A DNA stretch of 64,000 nucleotides from Agromyces albus (lineage in GTDB: Bacteria; Actinomycetota; Actinomycetes; Actinomycetales; Microbacteriaceae): the NCBI RefSeq assembly GCF_030815405.1, contig NZ_JAUSWX010000001.1, positions 930,001-994,000 of the forward strand, read 5' to 3'. Positions 49,332-57,566 of the stretch are shown here, in pieces. The position numbers and the translations under genes were made by a program. The notes below the pieces were generated by a model. It was not told the DNA's origin. It searched no databases and saw only the letters and a list, made by a program, of their open reading frames with translations. The stretch's first letter is position 1. Each line of letters opens with the position of its first letter.

Positions 49332-50206
49332 GCATGCGCGGCATCATCTTGGCCGGTGGATCCGGCACTCGGCTGTGGCCGATCACCAAGGGCATCTCGA
49401 AGCAGCTCATGCCCATCTACGACAAGCCCATGATCTACTACCCGCTGTCGACGCTGATGATGGCCGGGATCAACGAGATCCTCATCATCACGACGCCGGA
49501 GTACAACGAGCAGTTCAAGGCACTTCTCGGCGACGGGTCGCAGCTCGGGATTCATCTCGAGTACGCAGTTCAGCCGTCGCCCGATGGACTCGCCCAGGCC
49601 TTCATCATCGGCGAGGAATTCATCGGCGACGAGTCGGTCGCGCTGGTTCTCGGCGACAACATCTTCCATGGCTCGGGCCTCGGCTCCGCGCTCCGGCAGC
49701 ACACAGAGGTCGATGGTGCGCTCATCTTCGCCTACCAGGTCAGCGATCCCAGCGCCTACGGCGTCGTCGAGTTCGACGACGAATTCCGGGCGGTGTCCAT
49801 CGAGGAGAAGCCGGTGAAGCCGAAGAGCGACTTCGCAGTCCCCGGACTCTATTTCTACGACAATCGGGTCATCGAGATCGCAAGGACCATCGAGCCGAGC
49901 GCTCGTGGCGAGCTCGAGATCAGCTCGGTGAACGACCGGTACCTTCAGGACGGATCGCTGAAGGTCCAGGTGCTCGACCGGGGAACGGCCTGGCTCGACA
50001 CCGGCACCTTCGAGTCGATGATGCAGGCATCCGAGTACGTGCGCGTCATCGAGGACCGCCAAGGCTTCAAGATCGGCTGCATCGAGGAGATCGCCTGGCG
50101 AGCTGGGTGGATCGACCTCTCACAGCTCGATATGCTCGCTGAGCCCCTGATCAAGAGCGGATACGGGCGCTACCTGCGGTCGCTGGTCGCGGCGGCGAGT
50201 TCGTAG
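49328..50206 (+). CDS. rfbA: Glucose-1-phosphate thymidylyltransferase
   Basis: 292 residues. First step of dTDP-rhamnose synthesis. The nucleotidyltransferase signature [22 protein letters not shown] is near the start; [26 protein letters not shown] and [12 protein letters not shown] follow. The ATG at 49328 overlaps the rfbC stop; a second ATG at 49334 is possible. Confidence 0.96.
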   Translation: MSMRGIILAGGSGTRLWPITKGISKQLMPIYDKPMIYYPLSTLMMAGINEILIITTPEYNEQFKALLGDGSQLGIHLEYAVQPSPDGLAQAFIIGEEFIGDESVALVLGDNIFHGSGLGSALRQHTEVDGALIFAYQVSDPSAYGVVEFDDEFRAVSIEEKPVKPKSDFAVPGLYFYDNRVIEIARTIEPSARGELEISSVNDRYLQDGSLKVQVLDRGTAWLDTGTFESMMQASEYVRVIEDRQGFKIGCIEEIAWRAGWIDLSQLDMLAEPLIKSGYGRYLRSLVAAASS

Positions 50207-50214
50207 CCCATCGC

Positions 50215-51393
50215 TCAATCGCCTTCGCGCCCGGTGCCGGCTCGGCTCCGGGCTGCGTGCGTTGCCCTGCGCATCGGAGACGTGAGCTCATGCGCGGTGT
50301 TCGCGAGTCGATCGAGGAACCGGACGGCTCGTCGCGACCGGACCTCGTGGAGATCGCGCAGGGCATCCGCGAGGGCGTCCTCTAGCGATCGGATGCGGTC
50401 TTCGGCCTTCTCTGCCCGTACCGTGAGCTCTTCCGTGAGCTGTTCGATCTGTCGTGCTCGTTCGAACAGCAGTCCCTCGGCCCTGGCGAGCGGAGCGACA
50501 CGTGCGATCTCGCGGGTGCGACGATCCGCGTCGTAGGGCACATCGGGCAGGCCGTAGCGGGCGAGTGAGGTCAACCGGTCGTCGAGGACGAACGTGCCGT
50601 CGGCGAGTCCGCTCTCGAGCCGTGTGGCATCCGGGTGCCGGATCAGGTAGAAGCCCTCGAGCATCCCAGCTTGCATCCGGGCATAGTCGATCATTCCGTG
50701 GTGGTTCGGGCTGGGGCGTTTTGCGCCCGCTGACGTGTAGGCGCGACCGGCCGCTTCGACCTTCCGCGAATACTGTCCCCACGAGCGCCACGGCAGGTGC
50801 AGCACCTCGAGGGAGTCGTCGCGGGCCGGTGTGCCGCGGCTCGGGAGCGACACGGCGTGGTTGCCCTGCGCCACCTCGATCTCGGGCGAGCCGACGTGAA
50901 CCGCATCGGGCGTCGAGTGAGCCAACAGGCCGAGACTGCGGAGTTCGTCGACCGTCCGAGTGTCGCGGTACACCAGGCGATCGAGTCCGGCGCCTTCGAG
51001 GGCGGGCATGCCCGTCATGTCGATCACGGGCACGAGGAAGGTCTGGAACACACGTGGGGTGTTCTCCAAGACGTCTCGAATCGTCCGCGCGGGGTTCCGT
51101 GCCACCCAGAACTCGTCCGCATCGGCGTTGATCACCCAATCGGCCCCGTATTCGGTGTACGCATCGCGAGCCATGGCCGTGACGACCTCGCTCTGCTGCT
51201 TCTGGTGCACGGGATCGAAGTGAAGATCCACGAGCCCGTCGCTCGCGTACTCCTCGAGGATCTCTGTCGTACCGTCGACCGAGCCGTTGTCGGTGACGAT
51301 GATCCGGTCGACCCCTTGGGCGCGGTGATGTTCAAGCGTCGCCCGGATGATGTCCGCCTCGTCGCGGACCATCATGGTCATGACCAACTTCAT
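50215..51393 (-). CDS. Glycosyltransferase family 2 with C-terminal coiled coil
   Basis: 392 residues. N-terminal GT-A domain: MKLVMTMMVRDEADIIRATLEHH, VTDNGSVDGTTEIL and the INADADEFW metal motif, like the Glyco_tranf_2_4 family. Residues about 310-370 form a charged coiled coil (ARQIEQLTEELTVRAEKAED). The target glycan is unknown. ATG start. It lies 30 bp downstream of the next glycosyltransferase gene on the same strand, in the exporter transcript. Confidence 0.87.
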   Translation of the reverse strand: MKLVMTMMVRDEADIIRATLEHHRAQGVDRIIVTDNGSVDGTTEILEEYASDGLVDLHFDPVHQKQQSEVVTAMARDAYTEYGADWVINADADEFWVARNPARTIRDVLENTPRVFQTFLVPVIDMTGMPALEGAGLDRLVYRDTRTVDELRSLGLLAHSTPDAVHVGSPEIEVAQGNHAVSLPSRGTPARDDSLEVLHLPWRSWGQYSRKVEAAGRAYTSAGAKRPSPNHHGMIDYARMQAGMLEGFYLIRHPDATRLESGLADGTFVLDDRLTSLARYGLPDVPYDADRRTREIARVAPLARAEGLLFERARQIEQLTEELTVRAEKAEDRIRSLEDALADALRDLHEVRSRRAVRFLDRLANTAHELTSPMRRATHAARSRAGTGREGD

Positions 51394-51423
51394 TGCATCA
51401 CCTTCAGGTAGGGCGGGCGAGCG

Positions 51424-52311
51424 TCATGCGGACGTCCGGCCGCTGTCGGGTTTCCGTGCCCGCGCCTGCAGTTGCAGGGTGAGCGATCGGACGCCGAGCG
51501 CGCCATAGATCGCCCATCGTATTGGCAGGAGCAGCGGTCCAGCATATCGGCGGCCCACGAATCGGCGCGCGCTCGCGTGATGGGCCGCGACCATGCGTGG
51601 CGCTTCGGCCGAAGTAGAGTGCGCGCCCGTGTGAACGACTCGTGCGGACGGCTCGTAGAGATTGAGGTGACCCGCTTCAGCCATTCGTACTCCGAGATCG
51701 ACATCCTCGAAGTACATGAAGTACCCCTCGTCGAACCCGCCGATCGCATCGAATGCCGCTCGGCGTACGAGCAGGCATGAACCCGACAGCCAGCCTGCGA
51801 TCCGAGCCTCACCCGAGAGATCGGACGGGGTGCGATAGGTGCGGGTCCAGGGGTTTCCCTTCCAGATGTTCGCGAAGAGTGCATGCCCGATGCCGGTGCG
51901 CAGCGATGGGACCGCGCGTGCGGACGGGTACGTGGACCCGTCTTCGTTGAGCACTCGCGGCCCGACGGCGCCGATGGTGGGGTCGGCTTCGAGGCGATCG
52001 ACGAGGACGTCGAGCGAGCCGGGGAGGAGGCGCACGTCGGGATTGCAGATCAGGACCCACTGGATCTCAGGGGCGAGTACCCGAATCGCGGCGTTGACGG
52101 CGCCGCCGTAGCCGGCATTGCGATCCATCGGGAGGTAACGGGCGCCGGACTCCACGGCGACCCTCTTCTCGCCGTCGTCGGGGGCGTTGTCGGCGATGAC
52201 CACTTCGTACGGCCGGCTCGTCGCCTCCCGCAAGGAGGAGATCAGGCCGGGAAGCACCGATCCGGAGCGGTAACTCACGGTGACGACGGCAAGGGCAGGA
52301 GAAGGGCTCAC
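51424..52311 (-). CDS. Glycosyltransferase family 2 (WbbL-like rhamnosyltransferase)
   Basis: 295 residues. VVTVSYRSGSVLPGLI, VVIADNAPDDG, CNPDVRLLPG and WLSGSCLLVRRAAFDAIGGFDEGYFMYFEDVDLGVRM match the WbbL/rhamnosyltransferase group, which adds rhamnose to lipid-linked GlcNAc. GTG start overlaps the stop of the ABC exporter ATPase gene (GTGA). Confidence 0.9.
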   Translation of the reverse strand: MSPSPALAVVTVSYRSGSVLPGLISSLREATSRPYEVVIADNAPDDGEKRVAVESGARYLPMDRNAGYGGAVNAAIRVLAPEIQWVLICNPDVRLLPGSLDVLVDRLEADPTIGAVGPRVLNEDGSTYPSARAVPSLRTGIGHALFANIWKGNPWTRTYRTPSDLSGEARIAGWLSGSCLLVRRAAFDAIGGFDEGYFMYFEDVDLGVRMAEAGHLNLYEPSARVVHTGAHSTSAEAPRMVAAHHASARRFVGRRYAGPLLLPIRWAIYGALGVRSLTLQLQARARKPDSGRTSA

Positions 52312-53513
52312 TGGTGGGCGGGGTCCGCGTCGAAGGACACGTCGGTGAAGACGGGCCCCCAGGATCGGGCGTTCTTCCGAACGCGGAACTGGGCAGCCTG
52401 ATTTGCGCGTGCAATCTCCTGGCGCTCGGAGCCCATCACCGCGATCGTCACGTTGTACTCACCGGATCCGATCGGCACCTGGGGGAGCGTGAATCGCACC
52501 CGTCGCCGGCCCTCGAGCGGGCCGAGCGGGTCTTGGCGGAGGCTGCCGGTGGTCGCGCCGGTGACGAGCTGCCCGAAGGGGTTGTCCACGTGCAGGCCAA
52601 CGCCCCATGAGGCGACCGGTCGTACCGCCTCGACCTCGACCTCGATCGTGATGTCGTCGCCCGTCTCGAACGCTTCGCATGGATTGCCGTCGGCGTCGAG
52701 CGTGCGCACGGAGCGGACCTCGGCGCGCTCACCGGCTTCGACGATCTTCGCCGCTTCCTTCGGCGTGGTCGCGGCGAATCCCGAACGGAGGATGCTCACG
52801 GCATCCTCGGGATCGCCGTCGAATACGACGCTGCCTTTGGCCAGCACGATGGCTCGGTTGCACAGCGCCGTGATCTGGCTGAGCGTGTGCGTGACGAGAA
52901 CGATCGTGCGGCCCTCCTCCTGGAAGGAACGGATCTTGTCGAGGCACTTCTTCTGGAATGCCTCATCGCCGACAGCCAGGACTTCGTCGACGAGCAGGAT
53001 GTCGGGGTCGACGTGGATGGCCACAGCGAAGGCGAGTCGCACGTACATGCCACTCGAGTAGAACTTCACCTGCGTGTCGATGAACTCGCCGATTCCCGAG
53101 AACTCGACGATCGCGTCGAAGTGGTGATCGGTCTGCTCCTTCGTCAGGCCGAGGATCGACGCATTCAGATAGACGTTCTCTCGACCCGTCAGGTCGGGAT
53201 GGAATCCCGCGCCGAGTTCGAGAAGCGCAGCCAGCTGACCGCGGCGCTGCACACGGCCGTGCGTTGGCTGAAGGATGCCTCCGATGGTCTTCAGCAGCGT
53301 GCTCTTGCCGGAGCCGTTCGGGCCGATCAGACCGATCGTGGTGCCGGCCTCGATCTCGAGATCGATGTCGCGGAGCGCCCAGAAATCCTCGCGGTGACGT
53401 GCTCCGCGGCGGAAGTTCGTGATCCGTTCCTTGATGCTCTTGTCCTTGCGGATGACGAAGCGCTTCGAGACGTTCTGGACGCGGATGATGGGGACGGATG
53501 CAGTCGTGGTCAT
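52308..53513 (-). CDS. Polysaccharide ABC exporter ATPase (Wzt-like)
   Basis: 401 residues. ABC domain about residues 1-250: Walker A GPNGSGKST near residue 64, Walker B DILLVDEVLAVGDE, YSSGMYVRLAFAVAIH as signature. The C-terminal 140 residues form a Wzt-type beta domain that often binds the finished polysaccharide and sets specificity. It pairs with the Wzm-like permease. ATG at 53513 with AGGAG 8 bases upstream. Confidence 0.93.
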   Translation of the reverse strand: MTTTASVPIIRVQNVSKRFVIRKDKSIKERITNFRRGARHREDFWALRDIDLEIEAGTTIGLIGPNGSGKSTLLKTIGGILQPTHGRVQRRGQLAALLELGAGFHPDLTGRENVYLNASILGLTKEQTDHHFDAIVEFSGIGEFIDTQVKFYSSGMYVRLAFAVAIHVDPDILLVDEVLAVGDEAFQKKCLDKIRSFQEEGRTIVLVTHTLSQITALCNRAIVLAKGSVVFDGDPEDAVSILRSGFAATTPKEAAKIVEAGERAEVRSVRTLDADGNPCEAFETGDDITIEVEVEAVRPVASWGVGLHVDNPFGQLVTGATTGSLRQDPLGPLEGRRRVRFTLPQVPIGSGEYNVTIAVMGSERQEIARANQAAQFRVRKNARSWGPVFTDVSFDADPAHQ

Positions 53514-53515
53514 GG

Positions 53516-54427
53516 TCAAAGCTCCTGAGCGAAGTCACCCTGAAGCTTCGCGAAGACACGCTGCGCCAGGAACAGCAGAATGAGTCCGATGACACCGGCG
53601 ACGACCATGCGTGCCGCGAGGTCCGCAGCGGCGATGCCCAGATCCGCTGCCGACCAGAATGTCATGTGGAACCCGAGGACGGCGAGCGTGATGGGGTTGT
53701 CGACGAAGATCTGCAATGCCCAACTCGGCATCACACCCGCCACCTGTGCGATCGAGTAGACGATGGGCGAGGCCCACATGAGGAGAAGCAGCACGACCTC
53801 GACGAGGTACTGGACATCCCGCAGGTACACGTTCACGGCGGAGAGGACGAGTGCCAGGGCCGCGGCGTAGACGAGGATCAGCGCGACCGACCCGAAGGCG
53901 AAGAACAGCGAGGCATCCCAACGCATGGTGCCCACGAGCAGTGCGGCAGCGAGCAGGATCCCGAGCTGGATGAGGAAGTTGAACAGCGACGATCCGATGG
54001 TCGCAAGCGGGAACACCTCGCGCGGGAGATACACCTTCTTCACGAGGCCGGCGTTGACGATGATCGATCCGGTTCCGCCCGCGACGATCTCGCTGAAGAG
54101 CGTGTAGATCGTGAGGCCGCCGAAGACGTAGATCGCGAAATTGTCGATGGCACGGGCCGCGCCGAGGAACTGGCCGACGACGACGTAATAGATGAGGAGC
54201 TGCGTCAGCGGCCTGGCAAGGCTCCACAGGAACCCGAGTGCGCTGTCTTTGTAACGGGACTTCAGCTCCCTGCGGGTGAGCATGCCGAGCAGTTCTCGGC
54301 GATCCCAGATGTCTTTCAGCGAGGAGACGATTCCCGACAATGTGCTCGGTGGTGAGCCGGCATCCTGCCAGGCGAGCCCGGCCAACCGTGTGCGGCGCTC
54401 ATGCATTGGCGCCCCGGGGTCAGACAT
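53516..54427 (-). CDS. Polysaccharide ABC exporter permease (Wzm-like)
   Basis: 303 residues, ABC-2 family. Six membrane helices after a cytosolic N-terminus; motifs LGMLTRRELKSRYKDSALGFLWSLARPL and YLRDVQYLVEVVLLLLMWASPIVYSI are typical of TagG/Wzm. It moves lipid-linked polysaccharide across the membrane. ATG at 54427 has GGAGGAG upstream. First gene of a four-gene minus-strand run (permease, ATPase, two glycosyltransferases). Confidence 0.93.
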   Translation of the reverse strand: MSDPGAPMHERRTRLAGLAWQDAGSPPSTLSGIVSSLKDIWDRRELLGMLTRRELKSRYKDSALGFLWSLARPLTQLLIYYVVVGQFLGAARAIDNFAIYVFGGLTIYTLFSEIVAGGTGSIIVNAGLVKKVYLPREVFPLATIGSSLFNFLIQLGILLAAALLVGTMRWDASLFFAFGSVALILVYAAALALVLSAVNVYLRDVQYLVEVVLLLLMWASPIVYSIAQVAGVMPSWALQIFVDNPITLAVLGFHMTFWSAADLGIAAADLAARMVVAGVIGLILLFLAQRVFAKLQGDFAQEL

Positions 54428-54536
54428 GCAGGGGCTCCTCCGGAAGATACGAACAGGCGGACCGAGTGATCCGCCCACGAGAATACCGCACCCGTCCTGA
54501 GTGGGAGCCGCGGGCCGCGGGGCGTGGCCGCTCGGC

Positions 54537-54542
54537 TACACT
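54537..54542 (+). promoter_or_regulatory. -10 box TACACT of the 973-residue glycosyltransferase (leaderless)
   Basis: Ends 7 bases before GTG 54550; no ribosome site. Confidence 0.45.
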
Positions 54543-54549
54543 CGGGCGA

Positions 54550-57471
54550 GTGACATCCGTGAAGTCGACCCTAGGACGCCTCGCCCGACGGATCTTCCCG
54601 ATCGGCTCCCCTCCACGACGCGTCCTCTCGGCGGCGAGGCAAGGCGTCCGTGCCGGACGGCGGCAGTTCTCTGCGGTGATAGAGCTTTCCGCGCCGGTCG
54701 CGCCCGGTCCTGGCCTCGACACGTATGAGGAATGGCGCGCGCAACTCGATCAGGAGCACACGCCCACGACCGTCCGCTCCGACGCCACGACGACGTTCGC
54801 GGTCGTGGTCGAGACCCGGCCGGGTGCGGAGCCCGAAGAGTTCGAGGCCACGCGTCGCTCCATCGGTGAGCTCGACGGAGCGACGCCCATCGTGCTCCGT
54901 GCGAACTCGGGCACCGACCTGGCGGAGCTCCTCGAGCCGATCGATGCGGACTTCGTGCTCTTTCTCACCGCGGGTTCGCAGCTCGAACCCGGGGCCCTCG
55001 AAGAGATCTCACGCGCACATCGCATCGATCCCTCGCTCGAGGCCATCGGCTTCGATACCGACACGCTCGACCACGGGCGTCGAACCGACCCGCACTTCCG
55101 CCCGGAATGGTCGCCCGAGATGCTCCTCGGTGCCAACTACTTCGGTCGCGCGTTCGCGATCAGGGTCGATCTGGCCCGCCGCATCGCCGGCATCGGGCTC
55201 GATGACCACGGAATCTGGCGGCTCCTGCTTTCTGCAGAGCTCAACGAGCGCACCGTCGGCCGCGTGCCGAAGGTGCTCATGTCAGAGCCGCGTCGCACCC
55301 GGGCCATCGCGACGGCGCGGGATGCCGAGATGGTTCGCGAGGTGCTCTCGGAGCGGGGCGAGCGGGCTGAGACGAGCCTCGAGCACGGCGTCGTCCGGGT
55401 CCGGTTCATCCCCGAGACCTGGCCGACGGTGTCCATCGTGATCCCCACTCGTCATGGCCGTGCGAACCTCTCCCGGCTCCTCCCATCGCTCGAGCGCACG
55501 GAGTATTCCGGGTTCGACGTCGTCGTCATCGACAACGGAGGACAGAGCGACGAGCGCGACGAGTGGTATGTCACCGCGAAGGGCGGCCTCGACCTCCGCA
55601 TCCTCTGGTGGACGGAGGAGCCCTTCAACTACAGTCGGGTGAACAACGTGGCCGCACGGGCCAGCACGGGCGAGATCCTCGTGATGCTGAACGACGACAC
55701 GGAGATCGTCGATCCGAACTGGCTTCGGGAGATGGTCGGACTCCTCCTCCGCGATGGCATCGGGACGGTCGGGCTGCAGCTCCGCCAGGGCGAAGGCCTC
55801 ATTCAGCACGGTGGTGTGATGCTGGGGCCCGGCGGGTTCGCCGACAACCTCTTCACGGGGATGACACCCGGATCCGACTCGCTCGTGGGGCCGACCGGCT
55901 GGTATCGCAACACCCTCGCGGTCACCGGAGCGTGCGTCGCGATCCGGCGGTCGGACTTCGAGTCGGTCGGCGGACTCGATGAGCGTTTCATCCTCTGCGG
56001 CAGCGATGTCGTCCTCGGACTCGACCAGATCCTGCGCGGCCGCCGGAACGCAGTGATCCCGTTCGACACGGTGAGACACTACGAGTCGCTCACCCGCGGC
56101 ACGTCGGTTCCCCTCGAGGACTTCTACGCGAGCTACTGGCGCTACCACCCCTGGCTGGCGGCAGGTGACCCGTATCTCTCGCCGAACGTCTCCCAGCTGT
56201 CGGCCGTGCCGCGGTTCCGGAGTTCTCGCGACGAGCGCCCGGTGAAGCTCGCCCTGCAGGTCATGGGCCGCGCCTACATCCAGGTGAAGCAGGGCTCGTC
56301 GATCTCAGAGGAGGCGACGGGGCTCATTCACCAGGCGTCCGTCTCGCGCTCCGATGTCGATCGTGTGCACGCCGACCACACCGCCGCCGACGGATTCCAC
56401 CATGTGGAGACGATCAACTGGTTCATCCCCGACATCGACATGCCGTTCTTCGGCGGGCTCAACACCGCGTTCCGCATCGCGGAGAAGCTGGCGCTCCAGA
56501 ACGGCGTGCAGAATCGCTTCGTGTTCCTGGCGGAGCCGAACGAGCAGTTCTTCCGTTCCGCGCTCGTCGCGGCGTTCCCCGGCCTCGCCGACGCCGAGAT
56601 CCACTTCTACAACGGCACCGACGACAGCATCGCGGCTCTCCCGCAGGCGGACGCGGCCGTGGCGACCCTGTGGCTCACCGCCGACCATGTCGCGAAGGCA
56701 CCCGGCGTTCGTCGCAAGTTCTACCTCATGCAGGACTACGAGCCGGGGTTCTACCCCGCGAGCACGCTGTACGCGATGGCAGAGGAGACCTACCGCCTCG
56801 GTCTGTATGCGATCTGCAACACCAGGAGCATGTACGAGATCTACTCGGGTCTCTACGGTGGGAAGGCCATGTACTTCGATCCGGCGGTGGATCGCACGAT
56901 CTACCACGCCGAGGGTCGGCGGGAGAAGGGCGACGACGAGCCGGTCACGATCTTCGTGTACGCACGCGATCACTTCCGCAACTGCTGGGAGCTGGCGTAC
57001 GCCGCGTTGCGCGAGATCAAGCGCATCCACGGCGACAACGTCCGTATTGTGGCAGCCGGTGCGCGCTACCTGCCTCAGACCGCCGACTTCATCGACCTCG
57101 GACTGCTGGATTACCGTGCGACGGGTGCGATCTACCGCGAGACCGACATCGGCCTCACACTCCAGATCTCGCGACACCCGTCCTACCTGCCGCTCGAACT
57201 CATGGCCTGCGGAGTTCCGATGGTCGCACCCGACAGTTCCTGGTTCAGCTGGCTGTTCCAGGACGGCGACAATTCGCTGCTGGCGATGCGCACGTACGAC
57301 GACATCGTCGATCGGCTCGATCGACTCGTCCGGGACTCGGAGCTGCGGGCGCGATTGTCGAAGGGCGCACTCGAGCGCATCGACGCGAACCACAGTGACT
57401 GGGATGCCGCGCTGAGCGGCATCTACGGCTATATGTGCGATCCCGAAGACGCGGCGCCCGCCATCGCGTGA
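54550..57471 (+). CDS. Multi-domain glycosyltransferase (GT2 + WsaF-like GT-B)
   Basis: 973 residues. Residues about 60-280 resemble a GT-A half without DXD (DADFVLFLTAGSQLEPGALE). About 290-550 is an active-looking GT2 (VSIVIPTRHGRANLSRLL, LVMLNDDTEIVDPNWL, VTGACVAIRRSDFESVGG). About 615-960 is a GT-B rhamnan-type domain like WsaF (INWFIPDIDMPFFGGLNTAF, YLMQDYEPGFYP, ISRHPSYLPLELMACGVPMV). It could build a repeat from two different sugars. Divergent from the Wzm gene. Confidence 0.88.
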   Translation: MTSVKSTLGRLARRIFPIGSPPRRVLSAARQGVRAGRRQFSAVIELSAPVAPGPGLDTYEEWRAQLDQEHTPTTVRSDATTTFAVVVETRPGAEPEEFEATRRSIGELDGATPIVLRANSGTDLAELLEPIDADFVLFLTAGSQLEPGALEEISRAHRIDPSLEAIGFDTDTLDHGRRTDPHFRPEWSPEMLLGANYFGRAFAIRVDLARRIAGIGLDDHGIWRLLLSAELNERTVGRVPKVLMSEPRRTRAIATARDAEMVREVLSERGERAETSLEHGVVRVRFIPETWPTVSIVIPTRHGRANLSRLLPSLERTEYSGFDVVVIDNGGQSDERDEWYVTAKGGLDLRILWWTEEPFNYSRVNNVAARASTGEILVMLNDDTEIVDPNWLREMVGLLLRDGIGTVGLQLRQGEGLIQHGGVMLGPGGFADNLFTGMTPGSDSLVGPTGWYRNTLAVTGACVAIRRSDFESVGGLDERFILCGSDVVLGLDQILRGRRNAVIPFDTVRHYESLTRGTSVPLEDFYASYWRYHPWLAAGDPYLSPNVSQLSAVPRFRSSRDERPVKLALQVMGRAYIQVKQGSSISEEATGLIHQASVSRSDVDRVHADHTAADGFHHVETINWFIPDIDMPFFGGLNTAFRIAEKLALQNGVQNRFVFLAEPNEQFFRSALVAAFPGLADAEIHFYNGTDDSIAALPQADAAVATLWLTADHVAKAPGVRRKFYLMQDYEPGFYPASTLYAMAEETYRLGLYAICNTRSMYEIYSGLYGGKAMYFDPAVDRTIYHAEGRREKGDDEPVTIFVYARDHFRNCWELAYAALREIKRIHGDNVRIVAAGARYLPQTADFIDLGLLDYRATGAIYRETDIGLTLQISRHPSYLPLELMACGVPMVAPDSSWFSWLFQDGDNSLLAMRTYDDIVDRLDRLVRDSELRARLSKGALERIDANHSDWDAALSGIYGYMCDPEDAAPAIA

Positions 57472-57509
57472 ATCAGCACTGATCGTCGATTCATTCGGCG
57501 CGGCTCTGA

Positions 57510-57548
57510 CTACCTCCGTTGACCTCCGGTACGGTGCTACGGAGGTAG
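57510..57548 (+). promoter_or_regulatory. Leader inverted repeat that would hide a Shine-Dalgarno site
   Basis: CTACCTCCG (57510-57518) is the exact complement of CGGAGGTAG (57540-57548). The right arm contains GGAGG at 57541-57545. If transcribed, the hairpin would block ribosome binding. A TTGACC (57519-57524) lies in the loop. Confidence 0.5.
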
Positions 57549-57566
57549 ACATGGGGGTCGATTCGC

